Assembly: GCA_947561715.1 (NCBI GenBank) | Contig: OX387203.1 | Location: 13,888,001-13,952,000 of the forward strand | Reading direction: 5' to 3' | DNA length: 64,000 bases | Source: Ascidia mentula | Lineage: Eukaryota; Chordata; Ascidiacea; Phlebobranchia; Ascidiidae | Shown here: positions 44,036 through 55,140 of the stretch, piece after piece | Numbering within the stretch: position 1 is the stretch's first letter | Layout of the letters: each line of letters starts with the position of its first letter | Notes under the pieces: model-generated | What the model was told of the DNA's origin: nothing | What the model saw: the letters and a program-made list of their open reading frames with translations, nothing else | Database searches by the model: none | Position numbers and translations under genes: made by a program

Positions 44036-44269
44036 GTAAAATCATATTTGCCTCAAGTATCAAAATGTACAACAAAAACTACCAATAAAACAAAGTATTT
44101 CCACAGGATGATCGTGCACAAATTAGTGACCTATCACAATCCCACCTGGAAATAAACCAAGGCCACAATTATGCCAGGCTGAATACCAATTGTAGTTCGC
44201 AAAAAATATCAAGCCTTAATTAAAGAAGAATACATGCACAGTAAATTTATTTTATGAGGTACTGATATC

Positions 44270-44703
44270 TAGTGATGTGTTGCGCCGGATCCGGGTACCC
44301 GGACCCGGCCGGATATTGACCAATTTGCAATACCCGGACCCGGCCGGATAATACACTTAATTTAACCGGATAGTTGGGAAAGCATTTTTGTCCTAAAAGC
44401 GGACAAACATTTCGCAAATTACTCGTTTTTGGGACCCAGTCTGTTATACTCGCCGACGTAAGATTTTTCTGTTATTTGTTTTTTTCGTGACGTGTTATAC
44501 CATATTAATAAATACCCACGTTTATTTGTTCCACTCATGACAGGCTAACCTTAACATAGCATTCTGTTTGGCAATCAAACATTTTTGCCGTAATACACGA
44601 ATCGGTGTTAACAAACTGCCGGATCCAAATTATCCGGCCGGATTTGATCAATAACTATCCGGATCCGGCCGGGTCGGATAATTTGGAACTGGGAACATCA
44701 CTA
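44270..44703. mobile_element. hAT-type MITE, copy B
   Basis: A 434-bp copy of the element at 797, with the same ends TAGTGATG and CATCACTA and an extra repeat of the CCCGGACCCGGCCGGATA module near the left end. The target duplication is imperfect (ATATC/TATC). The left arm sequence ACTGATATCAAATTT near 38777 (reverse) shows the uninterrupted site. Confidence 0.8.
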
Positions 44704-45006
44704 TATCAAATTTAGTTCACAACTTTTAGCAACAGAATTACCACAATTTTCTAAGCTTGTTTGTTCTTGTCCATACAGGCCCAAAACAGCTGATGCTTAA
44801 GGAAGAACAAACATAATGTAGCTCCAAACAACGTTTCCATCACAAACTATTGTCAAATTGATGGTGACCTACATATTACAAAGGTTAACAATAAGAAAAA
44901 TTAACTGACTGTTCTGCAATATTGACAACACTAAGACTTTCGCACATGTGAACATTGGGATACTGTAAAAAAACATCATTGCATTTACAGCTAATTAGCA
45001 ACCCAA

Positions 45007-45360
45007 GTGGATAGATGGTTATGGTTTTATGATTCAAATTCGGGCTGCAACTCTCTATTTGCAGACTGTTGGTCTGTGAGACACATTATTGGCCCCTTGT
45101 TTGACCATGCATGGGCTGAAAGAGTAGCAAAAATGCTTTTTTTCAATTGTAATAAAAAATACACTCAGTTGCAATGTAGTGTCAATCCCAACTCTTTTCA
45201 GCACAATAACAATAAAAGTAGATACATATATACCTGGAATCCTTCTTTAATATCCTCCATATGGCAGTTTAAGCTACCTATGACTTTTCCAGGAAGTTGT
45301 TTCATATTTTCCAATGAAAATATTAGTGCCCTATCACGAGGTGAAACAGTCGATACATGA
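45007..45360 (+). CDS. Conserved arm frame, longer copy
   Basis: Here the frame conserved with 38473-38282 is open for 117 codons. It starts with the shared 'DRWLWFYDSN' peptide and extends past it into 'TWNPSLISSIWQFKLPMTF' and 'SALSRGETVDT'. The extension is not open in the other arm, which argues against a functional protein. No family recognised. Confidence 0.3.
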   Translation: MDRWLWFYDSNSGCNSLFADCWSVRHIIGPLFDHAWAERVAKMLFFNCNKKYTQLQCSVNPNSFQHNNNKSRYIYTWNPSLISSIWQFKLPMTFPGSCFIFSNENISALSRGETVDT

Positions 45361-45635
45361 GAATAACATGTATATTTTTTACATGGTTTCCACGTTATAT
45401 CTGTTATTTTAATTTAAGGTTTGAATTACCTGAATTAATTCATCGCCAATATTATTGCATTACACATCCACAGATCTGACCGTTGACCATTAGTAAAATA
45501 GAACACGAAACGGTGATAGCGTCCAACAATAGAGCGATAGATTCTATTTTCCCGCTTTAAATCGCTAATTGTGTCAGCTAACGAGCGCTATCTAACGACT
45601 AATTGTCGACTAATGGGGTGGTGGCGGATGCCACC

Positions 45636-46540
45636 CTTGAATTCACTGAAGCGTGATAAGTTTTGCTTTTAGTATTGCCTTTTTCTGCGCGTCTCGAAAC
45701 AATTAAGCGTTTTCTGGCAACGACGCGCATTCAGAAAAATACACGTTACGAAGCACCCGCTTCAAGGTGACAATTCCGGTATGAAGGCTTGGCCTGAAAG
45801 TCAGAGTGACAAGCCTCTGACTTTCAGGCCAAGCCTTCATACCGGAAATTGCTTCAAAAACGGACTTGTTCGCGAGGAAACTCTAGCGGCTGACATTGCA
45901 ACGAATCGCTTGACCCTTAAACTTGACATCCTCTCTTGTGAGTAACTATCAGACTGATTAAGGACCAGTATAAAAGTTATCTTAGATTTGACAAAGCAAT
46001 GTGTTCCCAAAACGATAAAAGTTTATTTAATTTTTAAACTTGCTGAAAGAAAATGGTAGAAGAAATGCACAAATTAACAGTAATGGTGTTTTCAATGCAA
46101 ATGAGGCGACCGCGTACTTTCTACGCAATCACTTTTTTACACAGAGCTCTCTTTTACCGGACATAGTCCGAAGAAGCAGCATACGACTGCTTATAGTCGC
46201 TATAATGTGCATATAACTATCGCCTTATTTTGCATGTGCCCAAGCAAAAACATGGACATATCGCTGAAATATCGTGCGTCGGGCCGTGGGCCGCTTGTAA
46301 AAATCCACAGTGATTTGCCTATGATGTTCAATCGCACTGGTAAATTTTTATAAGCGACTTATTTTCAGACCGCAGATAACGGCCACTCACCATAACACAC
46401 TGCGAGTCAAAAAATGCATTGTGGGAGATTCATGATCCGTCCAAGTCATGCATTACATTTCACATTTGCAAACGCATGGACATCTCAAAGCGTGCAAACA
46501 CGAAATTTACAGCGTTTTCAAGTGAAGACGTTCCAACGCA
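45636..46540. other. No gene recognised, contains a perfect hairpin
   Basis: GC-richer near 45.65-45.9 kb, otherwise AT-rich. A plus-strand frame at 46414-46623 is the opposite strand of the YqaJ remnant and is not counted. Confidence 0.4.
45774..45847. repeat. Perfect 33-bp inverted repeat with 8-base loop
   Basis: Arms 45774-45806 and 45815-45847 (TTCCGGTATGAAGGCTTGGC and on) are exact reverse complements around TGACAAGC. There are no mismatches in 33 pairs. It lies just outside the right arm of the 37.8-45.6 kb inverted repeat. Confidence 0.9.
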
Positions 46541-46541
46541 A

Positions 46542-46724
46542 TCACCTTTTTTTGACTAACTTCAATGACCTAAGAATAAACACACCCAAAAATTTTGCAT
46601 CAACTTTGGCACGTTTATATTGAAAACTATATGGACACTTAATTTCAAACAAACCATTTTTGTCGATGGTCAGCGCATTCGCTTTGTGTTGATTTAAATC
46701 AAGTGGATTAAAATTTTCCAGCAT
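46542..46724 (-). pseudogene. YqaJ-type nuclease remnant, second copy
   Basis: The minus-strand frame reads 'TIDKNGLFEIKCPYSFQYKR' followed by 'LGVFILRSLKLVKKR' and a stop. It keeps the EIKCPYS core intact (E and K of the PD-(D/E)XK site), which the copy at 15.77 kb has as EIKCPCS. Upstream the frame is lost. It stands at the same place relative to the composite repeat as the other copy, so it belongs to the repeated unit. Confidence 0.6.
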
Positions 46725-46729
46725 CGTAA

Positions 46730-48985
46730 CTGGGGTAAGCGGGGGTGCAACTGTGGTAACTACCTCGGTAAATAAATTTGCACCACTGACAACTTCAATG
46801 ATTTAAATTTCAATTGGGATGCAACACGTGGTTCAGGAGACGGTCGGGATCTCTTGACCCTTATACATTGCAGCACTTACAAGATATACATAATAAAATC
46901 TACCAAGGGAAACACTCTTAGCCAAGTGTTTTTTACAGAAAATGTAGATATGTAAGGAAAGTAGCAAGTTGTCGAGGTATACTCTGGTCATAGTCCGATT
47001 CACATACCACCCATGACTTCAGACCATATATTTGACTCACGACATACATATTATGACTGACTTGATTAGCACGAGCAGGGCGTCAATTTATGCCTTTTTC
47101 GCCATTCTAAGTGTTATAGATGTTAAGTTATGGGTATACAGTACCACGAACAGACAAACGCTATTGTTATTTACAAAAGTCCATAAATTAAATAACTTAA
47201 TTATGTCTAACATATCGGTCACGCCCACCCTGCACGTTTATTTGATCTTACCACTTTCCTTTTTAGGATGTTGGACGCCAACGATTTTCCTGTTAACATG
47301 TAGTTGTCATTTCTTTGGCGTAAATGCTGGTGGAAAAAGTGGTTCGGAGACGTTGGTGCCAGTATAAGTCGTTTATTTCAAACCGCAAATAATTGTTAGG
47401 GGACAACAGCATATAACTGGAACGGTTACGTAGTGTTGAAAACTTAATGCCATCATCGTTCGGGATCCTACGGTGGCCCGTAAGGACAACGCACGATCGG
47501 CATATGAATTGCGATCGGAGTTTCAATATTCGCTGCGTGTAAATGTCCAATGTCCATGTTACGCAAACATGTGGTACATAAAGTGTGCGTACATTGATGC
47601 AGATATTTGGCAACAGGAGCATCTCAAAGACAGTTATCTTACTCCTTTTAGAGTTGTTCATATGACAGTCAGCAAACTTCTGCGAGAAACTTGTATAGCC
47701 ATATGGGATATACTCGGACCTCAATATCTTAAACAACCATCAAAACAAGATTGCTTAAAAATTGCAAAGGGAAAATAATTTGAATTTTCCAAAGCATTTG
47801 AGCAATGTACTTTTCTATTGTGCTTTAAGCAGTATGTTATGTAAATTTCAAATTTGTGCTTGTAAATTTTGACTCTGGTCGCCACAGTGATGGTGGTGTA
47901 TTTTGAAACTCTGTCAAAAATATGTTCCTTGTTATGTTTTAGTAGGAGATAATGCATTTCCACTTAAAAAATACATGATAATATCCTGGAAAGTACCTTC
48001 CAAGTGATAGGTTAAGTAGAGTGCGACGAGTTGTTGAAAATGCTTTCGGCAAACTGATTGTTCAAGCGTGTGTTGTGCTACATGTTAGTGGGGCTGGAGA
48101 TCATATTGCTAGGTTGTTAAGGCAGACCATATCAAACTTGGTCAACATAAACAGGACCTCAAATGTTTGCTCAAATTATTATGGTAATGAAGCACGGTTT
48201 GCGGTAATTACTTCAACATTGATGGTGCTATTTCTTGGCAATGCAACATTCATGAAGTGCAACATTCTTCTTATTTTTGGCAATTAATATTGTGTGTATT
48301 GTTGCAAAAATCTCGATACAACACTTTAAAACCATTTTTTTAGATTTTGATGAAACTACTAGTGATCATCACAAGTATGTGACTTGCAGTCAAATCTAGC
48401 CATAGAATTGAAAATATGACGGAGCCAACAACAGACAGATTTCACACTTTTGGGGAATACCTGGTAGTGTCATGGAGATTACGAAGTGCAATTTTGTGTG
48501 GATTAGAGTTTCACCCAGGTTTTTGTATAGTACCGTGTTTTCGCGTTATTCATTCTATTTATATTTTAAGTTCTGTTTTTGCTGTTACTGCCATCCCATC
48601 AATTATATTTTTGTGATACATGTGGTTCGCCGTCTGCTGTTTTTGTTTTCCGTATGTATGGTATAATTCTTTTAATGAGAGCTGCAGACAGGTGTACACA
48701 CTGTTTCGACCGTGGCACATGCCAGCTGTAGCAGATGATTTTGACATTACCAGTGAAAACATGGATTGTTGGGTGCATCGTATCGCAGTAGCAGCAGTGT
48801 GCATTTGGCGTCGTTTCGAGAAATCGTGCGCGGAGCCCAACAAGTCCTTGATGCAATAAAAGTTCGCTTGAATCAACGTGTTATATTTCTGACCAGCTTT
48901 GACTCAGCTGGGCCAGTTTCTTCAATCATGAGATGAGGAATAAAGGAACAAAAACCAAGCAAGATGTGGAATGTCCCAAATTAAT
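46730..48985 (+). repeat. Composite repeat, copy 3
   Basis: Direct copy of about 1-1.6 kb plus the outer part that in copy 1 lies beyond the window edge (46.73-47.5 kb equals the reverse of 15.1-15.9 kb). It lacks the hAT-type MITE and the second arm of the 39-bp hairpin. Its Harbinger piece is the best preserved of the three. Confidence 0.8.
47580..48300 (+). pseudogene. Harbinger transposase remnant in composite repeat copy 3
   Basis: A frame starting near 47580 gives 'DSYLTPFRVVHMTVSKLLRE' and 'AIWDILGPQYLKQPSKQ', then ends at 47778. The catalytic core is missing. At 48021 'MRRVVENAFGKLIVQACVVL' gives the region around the third acidic residue and the C-terminal helix. These are the same pieces as at 95-480 but with fewer breaks. 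Dead. Confidence 0.65.
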
Positions 48986-48989
48986 CCAC

Positions 48990-49216
48990 ACTATTTACCA
49001 ACGCAGAAGTAATACCACGCTTTCGCATAGCATCAAGGCGGGATCGCCCCACTGCGCAGGCCCTTTATATTTGGCGATCACAGCTCTAATATTATGATCA
49101 TAAGGTTCACAGGCTTCGCAGCCAAGCTGGATCAGCCACTTTTCCCGACAAGTCGGAGCGAGATCTGAAAAATCAAGCTCCCGGTGAGGTTTGAACTCCA
49201 AAATTTTCGTGTCCAA
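48990..49216 (-). other. Copy-3-specific insert with short open frame
   Basis: A GC-richer patch not found in copies 1 and 2. A minus-strand frame of 73 codons (starting 'DTKILEFKPHRELDFSDLAP', with 'QLGCEACEPYDHNIRA') looks protein-like but matches nothing I know. It may be an exon or transposon fragment. Confidence 0.3.
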
Positions 49217-49935
49217 AATTGTTCATGGAAATAAATATTGTTGGAATGTTTGCATCAAGTTTAATTAAAATCAATTCAATTCACGTGCGATCTTATGTCA
49301 AATGCGTTAATCAAATAGGATTTCCCAAAGTACTGGATTCAGGCTCATAATTGGCATATAGGTCGCAACATCTATGTACCCTGTTAGCCAAACCACTATA
49401 CATCAAATAACACTTCTGTAATATCTTTTATACCCTTGTCTGCCAAGTTTAGGTACTTTTTAACCAGGCAATACAAACAGACTGATATTTAAATTGAGTG
49501 GGATATCTGCAACATAAATTAGTATGAACTTTTCATGAAAAAATGTTTAAATGAACAACAAAAATCATACATACACTGTGTAACAAGCCATGGAGTCGAA
49601 AATGATTTGACCATTATTTTTTGGTTTGTTTCTTATGTTTCAGGTATGTATGCAGGAAAGCTTGGCTTTGCTGGTATGTGCAACTAATTTTGACATCCAC
49701 AAACAAACATGTGCTGGATTGGATCTAATCCTATTATACATCCGGATCTCGGGAACATCACCGTAAATTTTGTAAATACGGTTAACAAGTTGTGCACATA
49801 AATGCATCCGAATTTGCGTTCAATAATAAAAAGGAAATCTCTTTCCACCCGTATATCGACATTTGATCCACAGTCTGTGCAACACGCCCCCTGATTGCCC
49901 AGTTTACCCACAGGCACTGAATAGTTAACTGTCAA
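49217..49935. repeat. Inner segment of the repeat family, copy 3
   Basis: 49.21-49.36 kb matches 7.57-7.66 kb. 49.37-49.68 kb matches 7.69-8.0 kb and the reverse of 10.84-11.16 kb. 49.68-49.94 kb matches the reverse of 10.58-10.81 kb. Copy 3 therefore joins the outer part (to 1.6 kb equivalent) almost directly to the innermost part. Confidence 0.75.
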
Positions 49936-49979
49936 AACCGCTAAACTGAATAGTACCGCTAAAATGTCAAAAATCCTAC

Positions 49980-50300
49980 CTCCCCCAGGACCAACAACCT
50001 CACTGTTATTTATGCAATTACCCCTTTCAAACTTTTATCGCCTTCCCAACACTTCATAATACAACACCTTAAACGAAAACATTAGGAGCACTTTTAAACA
50101 GCTCACTAACACACACTATCTGGAAAACACGAAACAGAATCAAACATGACACACGACCCATCAATGACATACCCAGGCACTTGATAACATCCTGCAAAAC
50201 CTCTTTACGCTTAAAACTATCTATACAGCGAAATAGGGACAACCCCTTCTCGAGGAGGTCCTGGCCGACGTTGTCAACACCCTTTACCAGACAAATAGCG
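49980..50300 (+). pseudogene. Tx1/L1-like LINE ORF2 C-terminal fragment
   Basis: The plus strand reads 'SLTHTIWKTRNRIKHDTRP', matching 'SLIHTIWKTRNRIKHDPRP' of the LINE at about 57.75 kb, then 'LEEVLADVV' after a frame slip. It is the extreme C-terminus of the LINE reverse transcriptase protein. The sequence before 49.98 kb belongs to the other repeat family, so this copy is 5' truncated, as is normal for LINEs. Confidence 0.6.
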
Positions 50301-50439
50301 CCCACTCGCGGATGACGAAAACATAATGTATGAGACCATCTACGGCAATAGCCGAAATAACTGCAAAACGCCCCACTTTAGCGTACAATCGTGGACTATG
50401 TAGTCTCCACCAAATAACCACAGGATGACACTACCTTTC

Positions 50440-50705
50440 CGCGTACGGGTTTGTGATTGTGTTGTTATTCGCATTTGTTGTTTACCGCTCGCCATTAAAT
50501 TACGCCCACCTGTGGGTAAAAATTACATGACAGACCAACCACTAGGGGTCGGTATATTTTCCCCGCACGTTTTTATTTTTTGTGTTATTGTGTTGTCACT
50601 TCATACTTGTTACTTTCGCTCGCTATTTAATTGCGCCCACTCGTGGAAGAAAACTTCCCGACGGACCAACCACTAGGGATCGATATTTTCCCCGTATGCA
50701 CTTTT
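50440..50705. repeat. Tandem repeat of about 120 bp (LINE UTR-like), with a copy at 53.48 kb
   Basis: TGTTGTTATTCGC ... GCTCGCCATTAA ... GACCAACCACTAGGGGTCGGTATATTTTCCCCG is followed at once by a second unit with GCTCGCTATTTAATTGCGCCCACTCG and ACCAACCACTAGGGATCGAT. A third unit (53484-53575) lies on the other side of the minus-strand LINE, so that LINE is flanked by copies of the same block. Confidence 0.7.
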
Positions 50706-50842
50706 TTCTTTCTTTTTTTTATTGAAAAAGGACGCTAAAGGCGTACAATTGAAGAAAAGGCTAAGCAAGAAGACAAAAAACAATGGTTAAACACAATGGC
50801 GAGAAATCAGCAAAAGAGAGTCAAGTTATTTGGGTATATGCT

Positions 50843-52290
50843 TCAAGCAGCGTAGGACCACTTTCTTCTGTAATAATTCGTTTCGCTACAGTATTTTTCA
50901 CTGGCGATGTTTAATTCTATAGATCTTGTTTTTTGCAACATGTTAACAAATTCTGTTATTGTTGGTTTCCTCTTATCGTATTTGCATCGATAAATCACAA
51001 ATCTGGCACAAAGAAGAGCGCAATTTAAAAAGCATTCAAAAATATTGTTATTTTCATGTCTACCAAACAGTAAATGCGCACGAGAAAAATACAAGGGTAC
51101 ACGGAGTTTAGCGCTTAGCCAACTGCATACATTTTCCCAGTAATGTGCTGCGATAGGACAATTTACAAATAAATGTAAAACCGTTTCCTCGGAATTTTCG
51201 CAAAAGACACATGAACCTGTTTCTATAAACTTCAGATCTTTTAACTTTTTATTGGTCACAATGGCCCGGAGATTTAGCTTAATTTGAAAACTTATTAATT
51301 TAGTTTCCACTGTAGCTTGCGGTATATTTTTATATATTTGCCTCCAAGGTACTCTGTCATTGACTAAGTATTCCCATACAGCTTGTGCTTTGGGTTGAAT
51401 TATATTGGCGGTTTGAAGCCACGAATACAAAGCCTTTGTGCTCTCGCAATGTGTCAAGATATTTTTTAAAACGTCTGTTAGGTTTTTATGTGAAGGCACT
51501 GGTCCATTGTCCCACTCCTCGGGCATGCATGCTATAAGCTTGAGAAACTTAGTCAGACTAAATTTTGTAGTAAGTGCATCATATTTCAAATATTCCCATT
51601 GTGGTCTAGTAGGTCGTTGTGGGCCATTACTCCCGCGTCTATAAATGTTTCGAAATAGAAGGGTTTACTGCGTTTTTTTAATGCTTTGTTGAGCCAGAGA
51701 GGTCTGTTGCATGCGTGGTCGAGGTTTTTGCTCAGGATTGATTTCGCAATGTTTATGTTACAACGGAGGGTTCTCAATGGGATGATGCTCCTCAAGATTG
51801 TACTTGATGGGCCGACCGTCGCGTTTAAAAGTGTCTCCAATCTGTTTGGGTGTAAGAATGGAGTTTGAAGACCCGTTATATTTTTTGTTTCCTCGCAAAA
51901 TAATTCCCTGAGCGCTTTAAATTTTAGAGCCAACATATAGTTCTCAATATGTATCATGCCCGCCCCACCGTTATCCAAACTTTTACACAGGTTCACTCTT
52001 TTAATTCGTTCCCAAGATGAGCCCCATATAAATTTAAATAAGGCTCGGTCGATTTTACAAATGCACTTTTTTGGGATGATCACTGGTAGGACGCACAGTT
52101 TATATGTCAATAGAGGTATAATGAGACTCTTAGCTATTGTTATTTTGCCGAGAAGGGTTAATCCTCTGGATGCCCAAAGGTTCATTACTATGTTCGCTTT
52201 TTTTAGTGCCGGAGAAAAGTTTAGTTCGATAAGTTCCTCATCTTTGTAATCGCCAGGGTTTATGAGCTGCGCAAATACTTTGCCACAGTC
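50843..52290 (-). pseudogene. Tx1/L1-like LINE ORF2, C-terminal part only
   Basis: Two frames (52446-51586 and 51589-50843) carry the region after the reverse transcriptase fingers and palm. 'LNLWASRGLTLLGKITIAKS'-like (here 'MNLWASRGLTLLGKITIAKS') and 'RALFKFIWGSSWERIKR' are the thumb and connection typical of the Tx1 and L1 groups. The C-terminus has 'CVFCENSEETVLHLFVNCPI', the Cys/His zinc motif. The AP endonuclease and catalytic palm are absent: the preceding ORF1 runs almost directly into this part near 52.3 kb, so an internal deletion has joined them. The frame is otherwise quite open, suggesting moderate age. Confidence 0.75.
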
Positions 52291-53400
52291 ACAGTTAATT
52301 ATTTTATGTTTACACACAGCATTACAACACTCATAGAGTACCTTTCGCATTGGATACATTCGAAGGTGCCCTCCTCCTTTCGGAATTCTGGTTGAAAGTC
52401 CTGACAACATGGCATAAGCCGCATTGTGCTTTGACATGTCGGACATTTGCAGACTTTACTCCCCACTTCCACAAGGAACAGTTCATCTCTGCAACATTGT
52501 ACCGCCACAGTCCATTCTTTCGAGCATCCCCAGCAGCGTGTTGATTTAAATTTGGAGGTAACCAAGATTTCCTCTTTACATTCTGGACAGTTCAAGGAAA
52601 TTACGCTTTCGCAAAGACTAATTGACTTGCTTTTAGGCAGGTCTTCAGGGCTTCTTGTTGGTCGTTTTCTGGTGGTCCGGTTATCGATGGGCGTGCTTGC
52701 GTGAGGTGATTCCGTGGCTTGGAACTCATCGGTCAAGTTGTAATCAGCTACAGTGTTTGGCACTATCGCCCTTTGGGCTCTTATCAGTTGTAGTCGCAGC
52801 TTTCTAATCAGGTTGCTCCAGACTTGCACCTGGTGTTCCGGGATTTTTGTTACCTTGCTTTTGCTTCAATTATGATGTGTTTGCACGTTTTTATGGCTGA
52901 ACATTTGCAAGCTCTGGGAAATCCAATTTACGTTTTGGGCAAACGAATTGTTTGTGACCCTTTTCCCCGATGTATTTACAGGTTGCTACCTGACCATGGT
53001 AGGTAACATAAAATTCGCAGTCCAAAATTCTGATGTAGCTTGGGATTGGGTTATCTTCTAGGTCGGATACATTCATTGTGGCGATACGCATGCCTGAAAG
53101 CAAACCTTCTCTTCCTTTACGATGTATCATCTTGGAAACATTCCCATATTTTTTTGTCAACTCTTCTGCGATTGCCTGGTTTGGAAAGGGTATTGGAATC
53201 CATCCTACAGCGACATTAACTTTGTCGTTTTCATAAAGTCGTAGGTGTTTTATCCCTTCTAGGGTACTAAGCTTTGCATATAGGTCGAGCACATGTTCTC
53301 TAGATGTACAGGTGATGTCAAAAGAGTTTTCCCTCATTTCAGCTATTCCAGTAAGCTTTTTGATTGAGTACTGTAGATTATTAAGAGTTTCCGCCTTCAA
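52291..53400 (-). pseudogene. Tx1-like LINE ORF1, gag-like with zinc motifs
   Basis: 53400-52891 encodes an RRM-like nucleic-acid binding domain ('AVGWIPIPFPNQAIAEELTK') followed by 'TCKYIGEKGHKQFVCPKR'. This is a CCHC knuckle (C-x2-C-x4-H-x4-C) in which the second Cys is Ile. After a stop, 52829-52299 has many Cys pairs ('CPECKEE', 'CWGCSKEW', 'CKCPTC', 'CIQC'), probably several zinc sites. ORF1 proteins of this group bind their own RNA. The lost Cys, the stop between the parts and the fusion to ORF2's tail make it nonfunctional. Confidence 0.65.
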
Positions 53401-53483
53401 ACTTAGACAGTTTGGCCGACTTTTTAGATGCTACTTGCGCGTAACTTGGCCACACTACGCGTGCTACAGGTAGAATGGTGTTG

Positions 53484-53575
53484 TCAGTTCATACTTGTTA
53501 CTTTCGCTCGCCAGGAAGAAAACTTCCCGACGGACCAACCACTAGGGATCGATATTTTCCCCGTATGCACTTTCT
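53484..53575. repeat. Third unit of the GACCAACCACTAGG repeat
   Basis: Shares CATACTTGTTACTTTCGCTC and CTTCCCGACGGACCAACCAC with 50.60-50.70 kb, with a deletion of about 28 bases in between. Confidence 0.75.
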
Positions 53576-53703
53576 TTGCATCATCATTTTTCTCGCAAAA
53601 CATTAGCGCCCACTAACGGTTAACCATCTAATGTTGAAATGGTCAGGTTAAATTTATATAGTGCAACAAACAACTACATTCTTTCGGGAAAGTAATTAGT
53701 AAC

Positions 53704-54180
53704 ATGTGCGTTTTCTGCAAGAAGCAAATGGAAACTGTGTGTCATATTTTTTGTTCATACCCCATTGTAAATGTATACTGGGAGGATGTAATTTCATATT
53801 TAAGTGCTAGAATAAGACAAAATTTAATTTTAACAGATGCAGAACAACTTTTTGGTATGCATTCTGATTTGGCAAGTAAGCTTTTTTTAAATTGTGCGTT
53901 GTTGTGTGCCAGATATGTGATTTACAGTAGCAAATACGCGGAAACGTACCCGACCTTAAATGGTCGCATACTGTCTAAAGTACTCAACGCAATTTGTCAT
54001 GTTTTTTTTTTAACTTTTCGCTCTGCTCCCTTTCGCTCTACTTCTTATGTGTGAATTCTGGTATCGTAAAAACACCGAAAAAAAAAATTTATATAGTGTG
54101 TTTTGTTTTATTGTTGTATCTTTTGTTGTTACCTCGTCCGATTTTCGTGGGGACAACCAGGTGCCCCGAATAAAATATTA
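53704..54180 (+). pseudogene. LINE ORF2 C-terminus and 3' tail
   Basis: The frame 53704-54054 reads 'MCVFCKKQMETVCHIFCSYP' and 'FLNCALLCARYVIYSSKYAE'. It parallels the C-terminus of the minus-strand LINE at 50.84 kb ('FLNCALLCARFVIYRCKYD') and keeps the C-x2-C...H...C zinc pattern. It ends in TAA-rich 3' UTR with AATAAA at about 54171. It is 5' truncated. Opposite orientation to the neighbouring copy. Confidence 0.7.
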
Positions 54181-54544
54181 ACGGGCTACTTTTTAACTAC
54201 TTAATCGTTTGCAAAGGCCCCCTGCCGTCGTTGCCGCGTCTACGACGGCTCGTGCTCATTATGCCGTATTGCTGTCCAGCGGCAGGCATACTTTCCTGTC
54301 GATGCAAACGTGGTAATTACCGCTGCACTCGGTGTTCGAAATTGTCACTCCACGTGCTTGCGAGCCGCAACCACTCAAAGTGCCCACAACTATTTGAATA
54401 AGGTAAGCATCATACGTGAGTTACCTACTGTTTCGACAAGCTTTTTTCTCTATTTAATCATTTGCAAGTTGTTCAAAGCAGTTATCGGAAGGATTTACCA
54501 GTTTGTTTTTGGAACTTCTTTTGAAACGTAATTGTCAGCTGTGA

Positions 54545-55140
54545 ATGTGTTTGGAGGAAATTCTTGAGGTCGCTTGTTTAGCCAGCCCGGCCCTTTTTAG
54601 GGCCACTATTTCGTACGTTTTAGTAGAGGTTAGCGACGTAGCCGGGCCCGATCTGTGCAAGCTAAAGATCCGAGAATTTGGAAGTGGACGCCCGTTTCAA
54701 TCCCGGGCTGAAGCGTCCCGAAATCTTAACGTTGCTGCGGCAACATAACATTCGTTGGCGGACCTTCCTAGAAGGTCTGTTGCAGTTCTCTAACGGCAGA
54801 GTAAAGTTTTACTGCCCCACCAAGGATAAGGCGCGTGAATTCGCCATGACACTTCGAGCGACCGGAAAGCCGGTTTACGCAACCGCGAGATGTGAAGATG
54901 AAGAATGTGTTACACTTACCAAGGTCCCCCCGCGTATACCAATGCCGCGCCCCAAACTCTCAGTCTAGAATAGATCGAATTTACCTCTCCCTTTCCTTAT
55001 CTCCCAATAATCATCTTTTTACTCCTTGCCCCTTTTCGGACCATGACTCAGTTTCGGTCTCTCTTAACCTTATCTCTTCTCCACCCAGAGGCCGTGGCAC
55101 ATGGAAAAATAATACTAAAACTCTTAATGGCTAACACTTA
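54545..55140 (+). pseudogene. Tx1-like LINE: ORF1 N-terminal part joined to endonuclease end
   Basis: 54678-54950 has 'VDARFNPGLKRPEILTLLRQ' and 'NGRVKFYCPTKDKAREFAMT', closely similar to 55.87-56.08 kb ('VEARFNPGLKKLDLYKLL'). This is an RRM-like ORF1 start. From about 54968 the frame jumps to 'SRIDRIYLSLSLS', 'SDHDSVSVSLNL' and 'GRGTWKNNTKTLN', the end of an AP endonuclease (SDHD carries the catalytic Asp-His). ORF1's end and most of the endonuclease are deleted. After 55140 degenerate ORF2 sequence continues to about 55640. Confidence 0.7.

Larger units (their letters stand above)
43510..45635. repeat. Right arm of the inverted repeat
   Basis: This is the reverse complement of 37.79-39.66 kb. 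It is longer because of an 87-bp insertion (43949-44035) and a 434-bp hAT-type MITE (44270-44703). The outer end (45.54-45.63 kb) has the CGACTAATTGTCGACTAATG block facing outward. Similarity stops around GGGGTGGTGGCGG. Confidence 0.8.

Noticed and set aside
48021..48287. Independent small gene of 88 codons
   Set aside because: Its start is the Harbinger 'RRVVENAF' segment and it belongs to the transposase remnant.
49180..49205. GGTTTGAACTCC as a tRNA B box
   Set aside because: The word is one base too long for the consensus, and no A box, anticodon arm or acceptor stem could be folded around it.
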